This document shows positions 1 to 9,167 of a stretch of 64,000 nucleotides of DNA, one piece after another. A program made the position numbers and the translations under genes. Below the pieces are notes generated by a model, which was not told where the DNA came from, did no database searches, and saw only the letters and a list, made by a program, of their open reading frames with translations. Position 1 is the stretch's first letter. Every line of letters begins with the position of its first letter. The stretch comes from an uncultured Alistipes sp. Its GTDB lineage: Bacteria > Bacteroidota > Bacteroidia > Bacteroidales > Rikenellaceae. The stretch covers positions 80,992 through 144,991 of the forward strand of contig CAAGGR010000022.1 in NCBI GenBank assembly GCA_900769445.1. Reading direction: 5' to 3'.

Positions 1-141
1 TCGCTTGCAACTGAGAATATCGACCGCATAGCAATATGTAATATCGAGTTTATGGTGCAGTCTGTGAGTGAGTTGCAGAGGGTAATTCGCAGTATCTCGG
101 CAATTGATGGTGTCGATGAGGTAACGCATATTGAGATGTAA
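1..141 (+). CDS. C-terminal end of an ACT-domain protein, possibly RelA/SpoT
   Basis: The first frame is open from base 1 to a TAA stop at 139-141, giving 46 residues of a protein that begins outside the window. The end has the beta-alpha-beta pattern of an ACT domain: a strand (IEFMV), a helix with SELQRVIRSIS, then a turn and strand (IDGVDEVTHIE). The C-terminal ACT domain of (p)ppGpp synthetase/hydrolase proteins ends like this, so RelA/SpoT is the best guess. Other ACT-domain enzymes cannot be excluded from so short a piece. The next gene starts 34 nt downstream on the same strand without a visible terminator. Confidence 0.5.
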   Translation, partial: SLATENIDRIAICNIEFMVQSVSELQRVIRSISAIDGVDEVTHIEM

Positions 142-175
142 ACAATACGAAATAGAGTATAATAAAATTATAGAG

Positions 176-2089
176 ATGAAAAGAGTTTTAACTTTTGTAG
201 CATTGGCTCTCTTTATGGTGGCCTGTATTAGTGATCCTACGGGAGAGTTGCCTGCAAAGACAACTTTGGGGAGTAAGATTGTCAATGTGAACGCTGAGCC
301 TGTCTCTGGTCGCTTGATGGTGCGCCTTGCAGAGGATGTTGATGCGGAGGTGTTAAGCGAGATTGTAGACCTCGCTCTTGAGGTAAGTCCTCTATATCCA
401 CGCTCTGAGACTCGGGCAAAGAGTACGTTTGATGATTGGTATCTGCTCAAGTTTGACGATAGAGCCGATGTGAGAGCTATTGCGGCGTGTTTTGCAGAGG
501 ATAAGCGTGTTGTAAAGGTTGAGTACGATATTCTTATCCAGCGTCCTTCATATAAGCGTGCAGAGTTGCCTACAAATCGTCCTGAGCCTACACGTGCTAT
601 GGAGTATCCGTTCGACGACCCAGAGCTTCCATGGCAGTGGCACTACTACAATGATGGCTGGCTTGCCGCGGATTATGGCAGTTGTGTGGCAGGTGCCGAT
701 ATCAACCTCTTGAATGCTTGGAAGTATTGTACTGGTGATAGCCGTGTTATCGTAGCTGTTATCGATGGTGGTGTGATGTATAATCATCGCGATTTGGCTG
801 ATAATATGTGGGTTAACGAGGCTGAGAAAAATGGTAAGAGTGGTACAGATGATGATGGTAATGGCTATGTAGATGATATCTACGGCTATAACTTTGTCTC
901 TGATTCAGGAAAGGTTACTGCCGACTCGCACGGTACTCACGTTGCGGGTACTATCTCGGCTGTAAATAACAATGGTTTCTCGACTTGCGGTATTGCTGGT
1001 GGTACTGGTAATAAGGATGGCGTACGCATTATGTCGTTGCAGATTTTCGAGGGTGAGAATGGTTGTTTCTCTCACCAGATAGCTCGCGCATTTAAGTATG
1101 CTGCGGATAATGGTGCTGTATTGGCGAATAACTCTTGGGGTTACGAGCCTGGATTATATGCTTCGGATGGCGACTTCGAGGATTGGGATACTCAGATTTT
1201 CAATGCTATCGAGTATTTTGAGGCGAATGCGAAGCTCGACGGTGTTATTGATGGTGGTGTAGTGCTCTTTGCTGCGGGTAATGAGACCTACGACAAGAGT
1301 ATCTATCCTGGTGCTTATAATAAGTATATATGTGTCTCTGCAATGTCGGCAGATTATACAGCAACGGGTTATACAAACTATGGTCCTGGTGTAAATATCT
1401 GTGCTCCTGGTGGTGACTCTATCGAAGGTGCAGTGATGATGATATCTTCAACATCAGTCTCCTATGCTAATAGTTATGGCTATGAGTATATGGATGGTAC
1501 GTCAATGGCAACACCTCACGTTACTGGTTGCGCTGCTCTTGCAGTATCGTATGCTGCACAGACAGGTAAGAGGCTTACATCTAATCAGTTGAAGAACCTG
1601 ATCCTTACCTCTGTACACGATATCAATTCATATCAGACCGGTACAAAGAGGGCCTATGATTACACTACAGGTCGCTATACAAATCTTAATCTTTCGAGGT
1701 ATGTTGATAAGCTCGGCACTGGTTATATCGATGCACATTTGCTACTTATGCAGATGGATTCTACGCCTTGTTTGTATTTCAGCACTGGCCAGCAGGGTCA
1801 GCACTCGCTCGATGTCTACTTTGGCGATGGCTCGAAGGATTTGACCTATCAGGGCGTGGAGGTTAGCTCTGAGGTTAAGAGTGAGCTTGGCATTACCTCA
1901 AACCCAACAATTGAGAATGGCATGCTAAAGATTACCTGCACAAAGCCAGGTGTGGGACGTATCAAGGTTAAGGCTATTGCTGGTGGTAATAGCACCGGTG
2001 GTGGCTACTCTATTGGTGGTATGGCTATCGAGCGTGAGTTTGAGATTGTGGTGCGTGGCGCTGTTGCCTCAAATGGTGGTTGGTTATAA
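176..2089 (+). CDS. S8 subtilisin-like serine protease lipoprotein (S8-1)
   Basis: Secreted protease of the subtilase family (S8), 637 aa from the ATG at 176. That start is preferred over an in-frame codon at 131 because it gives a clean lipoprotein signal (lipobox FMVAC, Cys17). Residues ~35-125 look like an inhibitor-type prodomain. The triad is visible: Asp197 (VIDGG), His252 (DSHGTHVAG) and Ser443 (GTSMATPH), with the oxyanion Asn in AAGNE. A DDDGNGYVDD segment resembles calcium-binding insertions common in Bacteroidetes subtilases. A C-terminal beta-rich domain of unknown family ends in GGWL, as in the three paralogues at 17.5, 23.0 and 25.6 kb. It is expected to be anchored in the outer membrane, but which leaflet it faces cannot be read from sequence. 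The next gene follows after 21 nt and is probably co-transcribed. Confidence 0.92.
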   Translation: MKRVLTFVALALFMVACISDPTGELPAKTTLGSKIVNVNAEPVSGRLMVRLAEDVDAEVLSEIVDLALEVSPLYPRSETRAKSTFDDWYLLKFDDRADVRAIAACFAEDKRVVKVEYDILIQRPSYKRAELPTNRPEPTRAMEYPFDDPELPWQWHYYNDGWLAADYGSCVAGADINLLNAWKYCTGDSRVIVAVIDGGVMYNHRDLADNMWVNEAEKNGKSGTDDDGNGYVDDIYGYNFVSDSGKVTADSHGTHVAGTISAVNNNGFSTCGIAGGTGNKDGVRIMSLQIFEGENGCFSHQIARAFKYAADNGAVLANNSWGYEPGLYASDGDFEDWDTQIFNAIEYFEANAKLDGVIDGGVVLFAAGNETYDKSIYPGAYNKYICVSAMSADYTATGYTNYGPGVNICAPGGDSIEGAVMMISSTSVSYANSYGYEYMDGTSMATPHVTGCAALAVSYAAQTGKRLTSNQLKNLILTSVHDINSYQTGTKRAYDYTTGRYTNLNLSRYVDKLGTGYIDAHLLLMQMDSTPCLYFSTGQQGQHSLDVYFGDGSKDLTYQGVEVSSEVKSELGITSNPTIENGMLKITCTKPGVGRIKVKAIAGGNSTGGGYSIGGMAIEREFEIVVRGAVASNGGWL

Positions 2090-2110
2090 TAATATAGGTA
2101 GGTTATAGTT

Positions 2111-3538
2111 ATGAAGAGATATTTATATACATTGTTCGTTGCATTGCTATTTGTCGTAGGATGCGATGTTGAGAACTTTAATAAGCCAGATGTTGCCTTC
2201 TATTTTGGACCGGTGACAACTGAAACAACAGATTGTAGTGCTACGGTGGAGGTGTTGGCATATATGACCGTTGATGGGAAGGCGTATGATGGTGCTAACA
2301 TCTATTTGGAGTATTGGCAGAGCGGTGAGGGTCAAAATTCTACCATTAAGGTAATCGACTCTGTTGTGGGCGACACGCCATTTATTCGCATCTTCACACT
2401 TAACGGCCTTAAGCCAAGCACCCTATATTTGGTAAGGGTAACCATTGATGGTGGTGAGGTGTATGGCTCGCAGAATGAGATGTTTACCTTCTTAACACAG
2501 GAGCAGGAGACGATAAATTGCGATGTTAATATAGATGCAAAGGGCTTCAAGGCAACGGTAAACCTCGAGAATGTGGCATATCTTGTAGATAATGAGCCAC
2601 AGCAGATAAGATTTCTAAAGTTTGAGTATGCGCTTGCAGGTACAGAAGAGTGGAGCTATGTGGAGATTGCTGGTAGCAGCATCAAAAATGGTAAGGCCTC
2701 AATATCTATCCCTAAGAGTGGCGATGACTATCTTGTGGAGAATAGCGACTACTTATATCGTATAACAATTACTCCAGTTAATAACAGCTACAAGACTCTT
2801 ACAACTAATATTGCATCGTTTAAGACAACCTATGCTGAGATTACTGCAACAATCGCTAAGCCTCATCTATCTATCAACGACGATGGTATAACTATCACGC
2901 TCGGCACTATCGCAGTATATCGTGATGGTGTGGCAATGAATGACTATACTCCCCATCTCTACTTCCGTACACAGGGTGATGACCTCTGGGTGGAGCATGC
3001 TCTCGACGCGAATAACAGGGCCTTTATTCCTGCAAGTGAGCTTAAGGAGAATACCACCTACGAGGCTATGGTCTCTATCGTTGCTGGATCTCAGAGTCAG
3101 GTTCGTGAGTCGGAGATTGCAACTATCACAACCCCAAAGAATGAGATTCCTGTCGTTCCAGAGCCTCCTACTGGTGGCGATACCTCGACCATCGCCGGTG
3201 TGTGGCACTTAACCTCATGGCGTGGTGCAGAGCCATCGTTTGAGGTCTATATGGATATCACAGCAACAGGCGGTATTACGCTCTACCAGCGTATCGACAG
3301 CCGCTATTGGGATATCTACCAGAGTAGTACGACTATTGAGAATTATGTTATCAGCGGTGTCTATACAGATAATGTGGCGTGGGGTGCATCCTACTACCTA
3401 TCTATTGATAGCAACACAATGACTTGGACAGCTACCAACGACGCTACAGATGTATCTATCTACACCCGCTCGACACTTCCAATCTCGATGCCAACCGCCC
3501 CAACCCGCGCGTTGACACTATCGGAGCGCTTCTTGTAA
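2111..3538 (+). CDS. Fn3-like / lipocalin-like lipoprotein paired with S8-1
   Basis: A 475-aa predicted lipoprotein (lipobox FVVGC). Residues ~25-345 form about three beta-sandwich modules resembling fibronectin type III (LxPxTxYxxRV signatures). A proline-rich linker (~346-358) leads to a C-terminal ~95-residue module beginning GVWHLTSW and containing EVYMDI, LYQR and GVYTDN. The same pattern (W-x-L, F/E-V-Y, L-Y-Q, G-x-Y) is found in the short lipoproteins after the other S8 genes and matches the lipocalin-like fold seen in Bacteroidetes lipoproteins. No enzyme motif is visible. Position 21 nt after the protease suggests a partner role (inhibitor, chaperone or substrate binding), which is inference. 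It ends at a strong terminator. Confidence 0.75.
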   Translation: MKRYLYTLFVALLFVVGCDVENFNKPDVAFYFGPVTTETTDCSATVEVLAYMTVDGKAYDGANIYLEYWQSGEGQNSTIKVIDSVVGDTPFIRIFTLNGLKPSTLYLVRVTIDGGEVYGSQNEMFTFLTQEQETINCDVNIDAKGFKATVNLENVAYLVDNEPQQIRFLKFEYALAGTEEWSYVEIAGSSIKNGKASISIPKSGDDYLVENSDYLYRITITPVNNSYKTLTTNIASFKTTYAEITATIAKPHLSINDDGITITLGTIAVYRDGVAMNDYTPHLYFRTQGDDLWVEHALDANNRAFIPASELKENTTYEAMVSIVAGSQSQVRESEIATITTPKNEIPVVPEPPTGGDTSTIAGVWHLTSWRGAEPSFEVYMDITATGGITLYQRIDSRYWDIYQSSTTIENYVISGVYTDNVAWGASYYLSIDSNTMTWTATNDATDVSIYTRSTLPISMPTAPTRALTLSERFL

Positions 3539-3561
3539 GAGTGGAATTTCTACTATAATAG

Positions 3562-3595
3562 AAACGGACAGCATCCTTCGACGCTGTCCGTTTTT
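3562..3595 (+). terminator. Rho-independent terminator after the S8-1 pair
   Basis: An 11-bp perfect stem (AAACGGACAGC / GCTGTCCGTTT) with a 10-nt loop, running into T residues. It ends the 176-3538 transcription unit. Confidence 0.9.
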
Positions 3596-3634
3596 AATTT
3601 GAGGTCGCAGATGACCTCTTATCACATCAAATTA
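3596..3634 (-). repeat. Truncated copy of the double-palindrome repeat, type B
   Basis: Read on the minus strand this begins TAATTTGATGTGATAAG and continues GAGGTCATCTGCGACCTC. It matches the left end of the type-B elements at 41124 and 58048, but it lacks the central hairpin and right half. It directly follows (minus reading) a complete type-A copy, the same A-then-B order seen at 57918-58173. Confidence 0.65.
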
Positions 3635-3644
3635 GTTCTTTGCA

Positions 3645-3774
3645 AGTTTCGCAAAAGAAGGCTGCAGATACAACACTCGGCAAAAATCCCGACGATGGGT
3701 AGTACTTGAGCGTACGACCCATTGTCGGGACTTTTTGTTAGGGGCAGTAGATGTCTGCCTTATTTTGCGAAACT
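3645..3774 (-). repeat. Double-palindrome repeat element, type A, copy 1
   Basis: 130 bp, read on the minus strand. The outer arms are AGTTTCGCAAAA and its exact complement (3763-3774 and 3645-3656). The inner hairpin has lower stem TCCCGAC/GTCGGGA, then AATGGG..GTAC / GTAC..CCCAT around a short loop, followed by TTTTT. Blocks TAAGGCAGACATCTACTGCC and GCCGAG.GTTGTATCTGCAG are shared with the copy at 57918. The left outer arm lies inside the 3' end of the GGGtGRT-family gene, and the element's own TAAGG block supplies that gene's stop codon. Confidence 0.85.
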
Positions 3775-4761
3775 CTGCTGGATAGCTACTGCAATAGCAA
3801 CAGTTGCACCTACCATTGGGTTGTTACCCATACCGAGGAAGCCCATCATCTCAACGTGTGCTGGTACTGATGAAGAGCCTGCAAACTGTGCGTCAGAGTG
3901 CATACGACCCATAGTGTCGGTCATACCGTATGATGCAGGACCTGCGCCCATGTTATCTGGGTGCAATGTACGGCCTGTACCACCACCTGAAGCTACTGAG
4001 AAGTACTTCTTGCCAGCAAGAGTACGCTCCTTCTTATATGTACCTGCTACTGGGTGCTGGAAGCGTGTAGGGTTGGTAGAGTTACCTGTGATAGATACGT
4101 CTACGTCCTCCTTCCACATCACAGCTACGCCCTCGCGAACGTCGTCAACACCGTAGCAGCGTACCTTTGAGCGAAGACCATCTGAGTAAGAGATAGTCTC
4201 AACCTCGTGTACCTCACCTGTGTAGTAGTCGAACTCTGTACGAACGTATGTAAAGCCGTTGATACGAGAGATAATCTTAGCTGCATCCTTACCAAGACCG
4301 TTAAGGATAACGCGCAATGGGTTCTTACGAACGCGGTTAGCCATCTCAGCGATCTTGATAGCGCCCTCAGCAGCTGCGAAAGACTCGTGACCTGCGAGGA
4401 ATGCGAAGCACTGTGTCTCCTCGCGAAGAAGACGTGCAGCAAGGTTACCGTGGCCGATACCTACCTTACGATCCTCAGCAACTGAGCCGTTGATACAGAA
4501 TGCCTGAAGACCCTCGCCGATTGCCTCAGCAGCGTCAGCAGCGTTTGTGCAACCCTTCTTAATAGCGATAGCAGCGCCTACAACGTAAGCCCACTTTGCG
4601 TTCTCGAAGCAGATAGGCTGAGTCTCCTCACACATCTTGTAAGGGTCGATGCCCTTCTCATCACAGATAGCCTTAGCCTCCTCGATTGACTTGATACCAT
4701 ATTGTGCAAGCACAGCGTTAATCTTCTCGATTCTGCGCTCGTAGCTCTCAAATAATGCCAT
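3760..4761 (-). CDS. GGGtGRT-family protein
   Basis: 333 aa from the ATG at 4761 (MALFESYERR). An upstream in-frame TTG at 4773 is less likely. The signature GGGTGR (residues ~259-264, in a SVASGGGTGRTLHPDN context) identifies the GGGtGRT family, a conserved but functionally uncharacterised group known from Bacteroidetes and some Firmicutes. There is no signal peptide or membrane segment, so it should be cytoplasmic. Several cysteines are spread through the N-terminal third. It lies 34 nt downstream of a NifU-like scaffold gene on the same strand, so a link to iron-sulfur cluster handling is plausible but unproven. The last codons and the stop overlap a palindromic repeat, which may act as the 3' end of the mRNA. 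Confidence 0.88.
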   Translation of the reverse strand: MALFESYERRIEKINAVLAQYGIKSIEEAKAICDEKGIDPYKMCEETQPICFENAKWAYVVGAAIAIKKGCTNAADAAEAIGEGLQAFCINGSVAEDRKVGIGHGNLAARLLREETQCFAFLAGHESFAAAEGAIKIAEMANRVRKNPLRVILNGLGKDAAKIISRINGFTYVRTEFDYYTGEVHEVETISYSDGLRSKVRCYGVDDVREGVAVMWKEDVDVSITGNSTNPTRFQHPVAGTYKKERTLAGKKYFSVASGGGTGRTLHPDNMGAGPASYGMTDTMGRMHSDAQFAGSSSVPAHVEMMGFLGMGNNPMVGATVAIAVAIQQSFAK

Positions 4762-4795
4762 AATTCTTTTCAAATTTAATGGTTATACACTCCGA

Positions 4796-5488
4796 TTACT
4801 CGTGACGAGGATCGATATACTTAACAGCGTCGTTGAAACGACCATATGAACCCTTAGCCTTCTCCAAAGCCTCAGCTGGCTCGATACCCTTCTTGATGAA
4901 GTCCATCATCTTGCCAAGGTGTACGAACTCGTAGCCGATAACCTCGTCGTTAGCGTCGAGAGCCATGCGAGTACAGTAACCCTCAGCCATCTCGAGGTAG
5001 CGAGTACCCTTAGCGTTAGTACCGAACATAGTACCTACCTGTGAGCGAAGACCCTTGCCCAAGTCCTCCAAAGATGCACCGATTACAAGACCGCCCTCAG
5101 AGAATGCTGACTGAGTACGACCGTAAACGATCTGCTTGAACAACTCGCGCATAGCTGTATTGATAGCGTCGCAAACGAGGTCAGTATTCAAAGCCTCAAG
5201 GATAGTCTTACCTGGAAGAATCTCAGATGCCATAGCTGCTGAGTGAGTCATACCAGAGCAACCGATAGTCTCAACCAAAGCCTCCTCGATGATACCATCC
5301 TTAACGTTTAGGGTAAGCTTACAAGCACCCTGCTGTGGTGCGCACCAGCCAATACCGTGAGTAAGACCAGAGATATCCTTAATCTCCTTTGCGCGTACCC
5401 ATTTTCCCTCCTCAGGAATTGGAGCTGACTCGTGGTTAGCACCCTTCTTCACGCAGCACATCTGCTGCACTTCGTGTGAGTAAATCAT
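4796..5488 (-). CDS. NifU-like iron-sulfur cluster assembly scaffold
   Basis: About 230 aa from the ATG at 5488 (MIYSHEV). A TTG two codons upstream is the alternative. The central part has the IscU/NifU N-terminal fold: LTLNVKDGIIEEA, then TIGCSGMTHSAAMAS (compare the GC..A....S segment of NifU), then DLVCDAINTAMREL. Conserved cysteines sit in those blocks, with extra ones in an unusual N-terminal part (QMCCVKKG) and in GWCAPQQGACK. The C-terminal ~90 residues are specific to this subfamily. It is the first gene of a two-gene operon with the GGGtGRT gene and has its own promoter at 5553-5583. No isc, suf or nif genes are in the window. Confidence 0.85.
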   Translation of the reverse strand: MIYSHEVQQMCCVKKGANHESAPIPEEGKWVRAKEIKDISGLTHGIGWCAPQQGACKLTLNVKDGIIEEALVETIGCSGMTHSAAMASEILPGKTILEALNTDLVCDAINTAMRELFKQIVYGRTQSAFSEGGLVIGASLEDLGKGLRSQVGTMFGTNAKGTRYLEMAEGYCTRMALDANDEVIGYEFVHLGKMMDFIKKGIEPAEALEKAKGSYGRFNDAVKYIDPRHE

Positions 5489-5552
5489 AGTCAATTAGTT
5501 TTTAATTAGTTATTATAAAATCACTTAGTTATATCTGTCGCAAAAATCGTCG

Positions 5553-5583
5553 CAAAGTTACGAAAACAAATCGGATAAAGCAA
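5553..5583 (-). promoter_or_regulatory. Bacteroidetes-type promoter for the NifU-like/GGGtGRT operon
   Basis: Minus strand TAACTTTG (-7 box, 5553-5560) with TTG (-33, 5581-5583) at 20-nt spacing. The start codon lies about 65 nt downstream. Confidence 0.65.
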
Positions 5584-5639
5584 TTATAAGTTCATAAATA
5601 TTTTTAATAAGTATGTTGAAGGACTAATGGTGTATAAAA

Positions 5640-5673
5640 ATGGAGCTATCCGCATTGTTGGGGATAGCTCCAT
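5640..5673 (-). terminator. Terminator of the Oar-like receptor gene
   Basis: A 12-bp stem (ATGGAGCTATCC / GGATAGCTCCAT) about 25 nt past the stop codon, followed on the minus strand by TTTTTAT. Confidence 0.85.
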
Positions 5674-5698
5674 TGTGTTAGTAGGGGAGTGTTGTGGC

Positions 5699-8600
5699 TT
5701 AGAAGACCACGCGAATACCAATCTGCATACGCCAGCGCGATAGTACATCGTCGGTGGTGTAGCTCGACTCGGTAAATTTGTATCTTGGGCGGAAGCCACC
5801 CTCTGTCTCCACAAGTTCGGTTACGGTCAATGGCGAGAGCGCCCAGTTTGAGGTGCGGTGTACCAAACCCCAAGAACGAGATAGTAGGTTGCCGAGGTTG
5901 ATGACATCACACGTTAGCTCCACGCGACGCTGGCTGCTATGGTCGAAGTAGAATGACTGTGCCAAGTGCAAATCGAGGCGATGAACAAATGGTAGTGAGT
6001 GTGAGTTGCGCTCAACGAACTTGCCACGACGTGAGCTGAGATATTTGTCTCCCTTGATATAGTTGTTGAATAGCTCCATAGAGCTATCATCAGCCCAATT
6101 CATATCCTCCATCTCGCCCTCTGTAGGTATGTAAATCAGTGTGTTGCCCTTAGCCGTGTCGCCATTTACATCGTAGCTATTGTAGTATGTTAGCGAGTAG
6201 TGTTCGCCTGAATGACCGTTATAGAGGAGCATGACATTTGTGCCATAATTGCCGTAGCGACGGGTGTAGGATAGCGATGATACAACCTTGTGTGGAAACT
6301 CATAGACAGAGTTGCTAAGTGTGGGGTTGCTGCTATCCACGGCGTATGTGCGGCTAAAGTTTGATGACGACTGTGCCGAGACACCGTCGTTCACGCTCTT
6401 AGATTGTGAATAGGTGTAGGCCGCAGTGAAGCGTAAACCCTGTAGTGCGCCACTAAAGTCGTACTCCATACGTGCTGTTGTAGACCAAGAGTAGCCCTTA
6501 TTGGTGTTGCTAAGGCGGTAGATGGCAGAGTATGGCTGTCGTGTAGAGTTGTAGCAGGTGGTATAGGTAGAGTCGTCGCCACCAACATAGAGACGTTGTC
6601 CCTTATCCTCTGCAACAAGGTTCTCTACATATATATTATTAATGCCCTTGGTAAAGTCGGCATCAAGACCGAGTTTTAGCCCCTTGTATTTGTAGTCCAA
6701 GGCTACGGTCGAACGGAAGACCTGCGGATAGCGGAAGTCTCTGTCTACGATGTCGATAGAGGGGTTGCTCTTTTTACCCTCGGTAGAGAGCGTATGCTCC
6801 TCGATAGATGGTGGGTTAGAGGTGTTGGTAATGCTCACTGAGCGCAAACCATTGTTCTGGTAGCAGTTTGATAACCAGACAAATGGAACACGACCCGTGT
6901 AGATGCCTGTGCTGGCGCGTAGCTTTAGACTGCGCGTAAGTTGCGATTCGAAGCCAATACGGGGCGATAGTAGTAGCTGTACGCGTGGTATCTCGCCAGT
7001 CTTGGTGTTTGATGCTACGGCATATTGGCTTTCGTTGAACTCCTCGTTTGCGAGTGGGGTGTCGAACATAACAGGCATATCTGCACGTAGACCATATGTT
7101 AGAACACCAATACCGCTTAGAATTACCTCATCTTGTGCATAGATGGCAAACTGTCCAGTGGTCATAGGAGGATTTGGCTTGCCGTTGACAAAGAAGCCAT
7201 ATTGATACTCCGAAGCCTTATCTGGTTCTGATAGGAAGTCGTTCAATGAGTTGTATGTGTATGTGCCTCGTGCATTCGCCAAGTAGAGGTTGTCGGCACG
7301 ATAAATCTCGTTCGATGTACCCAAGGTGATGCTATGCTTGCCGAGGTTTAGGGTGAGGTCATCGCCAAAGATAAGGATATCCTGCGTTAGCATCTGGTTG
7401 CCGGCATAGCGGTCTGTGCCAATCGTTGCCGAGCCATTGCCGCGCTCACCAAGACCTTTGATGATTACGGCTGGGAGATCTTCGGGCATATCTGGAGATA
7501 CGCGACCATCGTTGAGATGTGTGTAGCCAATGCGGAGACTGTTAGATCCCCACTCCTTGGTGCTATTTAGCTCTGCTACAACAGAATGGGTGCGGTTGAT
7601 ATTGGTGTACTCAGAGCCGCGGAACTTAAAGGATTGTAGCGAGTTGGATGATGCATCGGCATCGGCATAGAGCATATTGTAGCGCAACGATAGGTGGTTG
7701 TCGCGGTTGATATTCCAGTCAAGACGTGCTACTGCCGAGCCTGTTAGAGCCAACACGTTATGCTCCTTCCAGCCACCGCCATCATAGCCTGTAAGGCTCT
7801 TGTAGCGCTCAGAAATGGCCTGTGCCTCGTCGATTGTAATTGCCGAATTACCGCTCTCTGGGTGGTTTGTCGAAGGCGTTATATTGCGGTTGAACTCGCC
7901 TGCAACGAAGAGAAAGAGCTTATCCTTTACAAGTGGTCCTCCGACTGTTATGCCGAGGATATTTGTTGTCTGCTGTGATAGATGTGTGCGCTCCTTAACA
8001 TCCTTGCCAGGTGTCGTACCCCAGAAGTTTTGGTTGTTGTAGTAGCTATATGCCGAGCCTTTGAATTCATTGTCGCCAGAGCGTGTTACAGCCTTGATAA
8101 CACCTCCAGTAAAGCCGCTCTCACGGATGTCAATGCTTGATGTTGAGATGGTTACAGCACTTAACGCATCTAACGGAATAGGGTTTGCTGCGGTAAGTGA
8201 GCCTGTCATACCTGTAGTGCCGAGACCGTAGATATCTGCCGATGATGTGCCATCGATGGTGAAGGCGTTGTATCGGCTGCTCTGACCACCGAGGATGATG
8301 CCTCCAGCGGCTGGCGATACGGCTGATGATAGGATGTTTGTTAGGTCGTATATCGAGCGGTCTATAGATGGCACAGCCTCCATCTGTTCACGATTGAAGG
8401 TGGTGCCGAGTCCTCCGTTGATAGAGCCGATAACAACAACGTCGTCGACCTCTAATGCCGACTCTTCGAGTTGCTCGTTGATGGTTGTTGGTTGACCAAG
8501 CTGTAGGGTTATATCTTTGTATATCACGCTCTTATAGCCAATGTAGGAGATTGTAATCTCATACGGGCCACCTATACGCATTGCGCTGATAGTATATAGA

Positions 8601-8782
8601 CCTTGGTTGTTGGTGGTGGTACCATAGTGGGTACCCGATGGTGTGTGAATAGCTACGATTGTAGCGCCAGTAAGAGGTTTGTCGTTAGCAGTTACCACAC
8701 CACGCACTGATGATGTTGTAACCTGAGCCATCGCCACTGCCACGACAAGAGACAGTGCGACAGTTAAAAGCAGTCGCTTCAT
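5699..8782 (-). CDS. Oar-like TonB-dependent outer-membrane receptor
   Basis: 1027 aa with a signal peptide (MKRLLLTVALSLVVAVAMA, then QVTT). Residues ~25-110 are a carboxypeptidase-regulatory-like beta domain (VRGVVTANDKPLTGATIVAI). A plug region follows (EQMEAVPSIDRSIYDLTNIL... NAFTIDGTSSADIYG... GGVIKAVTRSGDNEFKG), then a long porin-like barrel ending in RIVVF-type residues with a terminal Phe. The TFTIDG-like and GGVIKAVTRSG segments are typical of the Oar/OmpA-like TonB receptor group, which has no SusD partner, and none is adjacent here. The substrate is unknown. It is transcribed alone and divergently from the SusC-like gene at 9337. Confidence 0.9.
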   Translation of the reverse strand: MKRLLLTVALSLVVAVAMAQVTTSSVRGVVTANDKPLTGATIVAIHTPSGTHYGTTTNNQGLYTISAMRIGGPYEITISYIGYKSVIYKDITLQLGQPTTINEQLEESALEVDDVVVIGSINGGLGTTFNREQMEAVPSIDRSIYDLTNILSSAVSPAAGGIILGGQSSRYNAFTIDGTSSADIYGLGTTGMTGSLTAANPIPLDALSAVTISTSSIDIRESGFTGGVIKAVTRSGDNEFKGSAYSYYNNQNFWGTTPGKDVKERTHLSQQTTNILGITVGGPLVKDKLFLFVAGEFNRNITPSTNHPESGNSAITIDEAQAISERYKSLTGYDGGGWKEHNVLALTGSAVARLDWNINRDNHLSLRYNMLYADADASSNSLQSFKFRGSEYTNINRTHSVVAELNSTKEWGSNSLRIGYTHLNDGRVSPDMPEDLPAVIIKGLGERGNGSATIGTDRYAGNQMLTQDILIFGDDLTLNLGKHSITLGTSNEIYRADNLYLANARGTYTYNSLNDFLSEPDKASEYQYGFFVNGKPNPPMTTGQFAIYAQDEVILSGIGVLTYGLRADMPVMFDTPLANEEFNESQYAVASNTKTGEIPRVQLLLSPRIGFESQLTRSLKLRASTGIYTGRVPFVWLSNCYQNNGLRSVSITNTSNPPSIEEHTLSTEGKKSNPSIDIVDRDFRYPQVFRSTVALDYKYKGLKLGLDADFTKGINNIYVENLVAEDKGQRLYVGGDDSTYTTCYNSTRQPYSAIYRLSNTNKGYSWSTTARMEYDFSGALQGLRFTAAYTYSQSKSVNDGVSAQSSSNFSRTYAVDSSNPTLSNSVYEFPHKVVSSLSYTRRYGNYGTNVMLLYNGHSGEHYSLTYYNSYDVNGDTAKGNTLIYIPTEGEMEDMNWADDSSMELFNNYIKGDKYLSSRRGKFVERNSHSLPFVHRLDLHLAQSFYFDHSSQRRVELTCDVINLGNLLSRSWGLVHRTSNWALSPLTVTELVETEGGFRPRYKFTESSYTTDDVLSRWRMQIGIRVVF

Positions 8783-8857
8783 AGGTTGTGATTTAGGGAC
8801 ACTATTTATGTGTCAGGTTAAAGACTAAAATTGCACTCTCGCGGTGCAATGCGGATG

Positions 8858-8865
8858 CAAATATA
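8858..8865 (-). promoter_or_regulatory. Candidate -7 box for the Oar-like receptor
   Basis: Minus strand TATATTTG fits TAnnTTTG, about 75 nt upstream of the start codon. No TTG lies at the expected -33 spacing. Confidence 0.4.
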
Positions 8866-9167
8866 AGAAAAATTCTTAAATGTGATTCTAAATTTTCAAA
8901 TTTTTTGCATACCAATATATATATTAAAGCAGTTGAATAATGTCGCTATAAATAGTTGAAAGGTATTCAAAATTTATTCTAAGAAATAGATATAAAACTA
9001 TGTATAAATAATTAAAATATACAACTAAATAAAATCGTTAAAATCAAGTGTAATATATTTATATTTTGTCGCTAAAATTGGCGCTCTATAACCCCTCTAA
9101 AAGGGTGCGTAAAAATGCATTTATATTAAAATATGTAACTATGTTGAAAAAAAATAGTTTTGTTTGC

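Noticed and set aside
4207..4485. Open frames on the plus strand opposite the GGGtGRT gene
   Set aside because: Antisense shadows of a conserved coding sequence, without family resemblance.
5699..8782. SusC-type assignment for the minus-strand receptor
   Set aside because: It lacks the SusC plug hallmarks and has no SusD neighbour; its plug fits Oar-like TonB receptors better.
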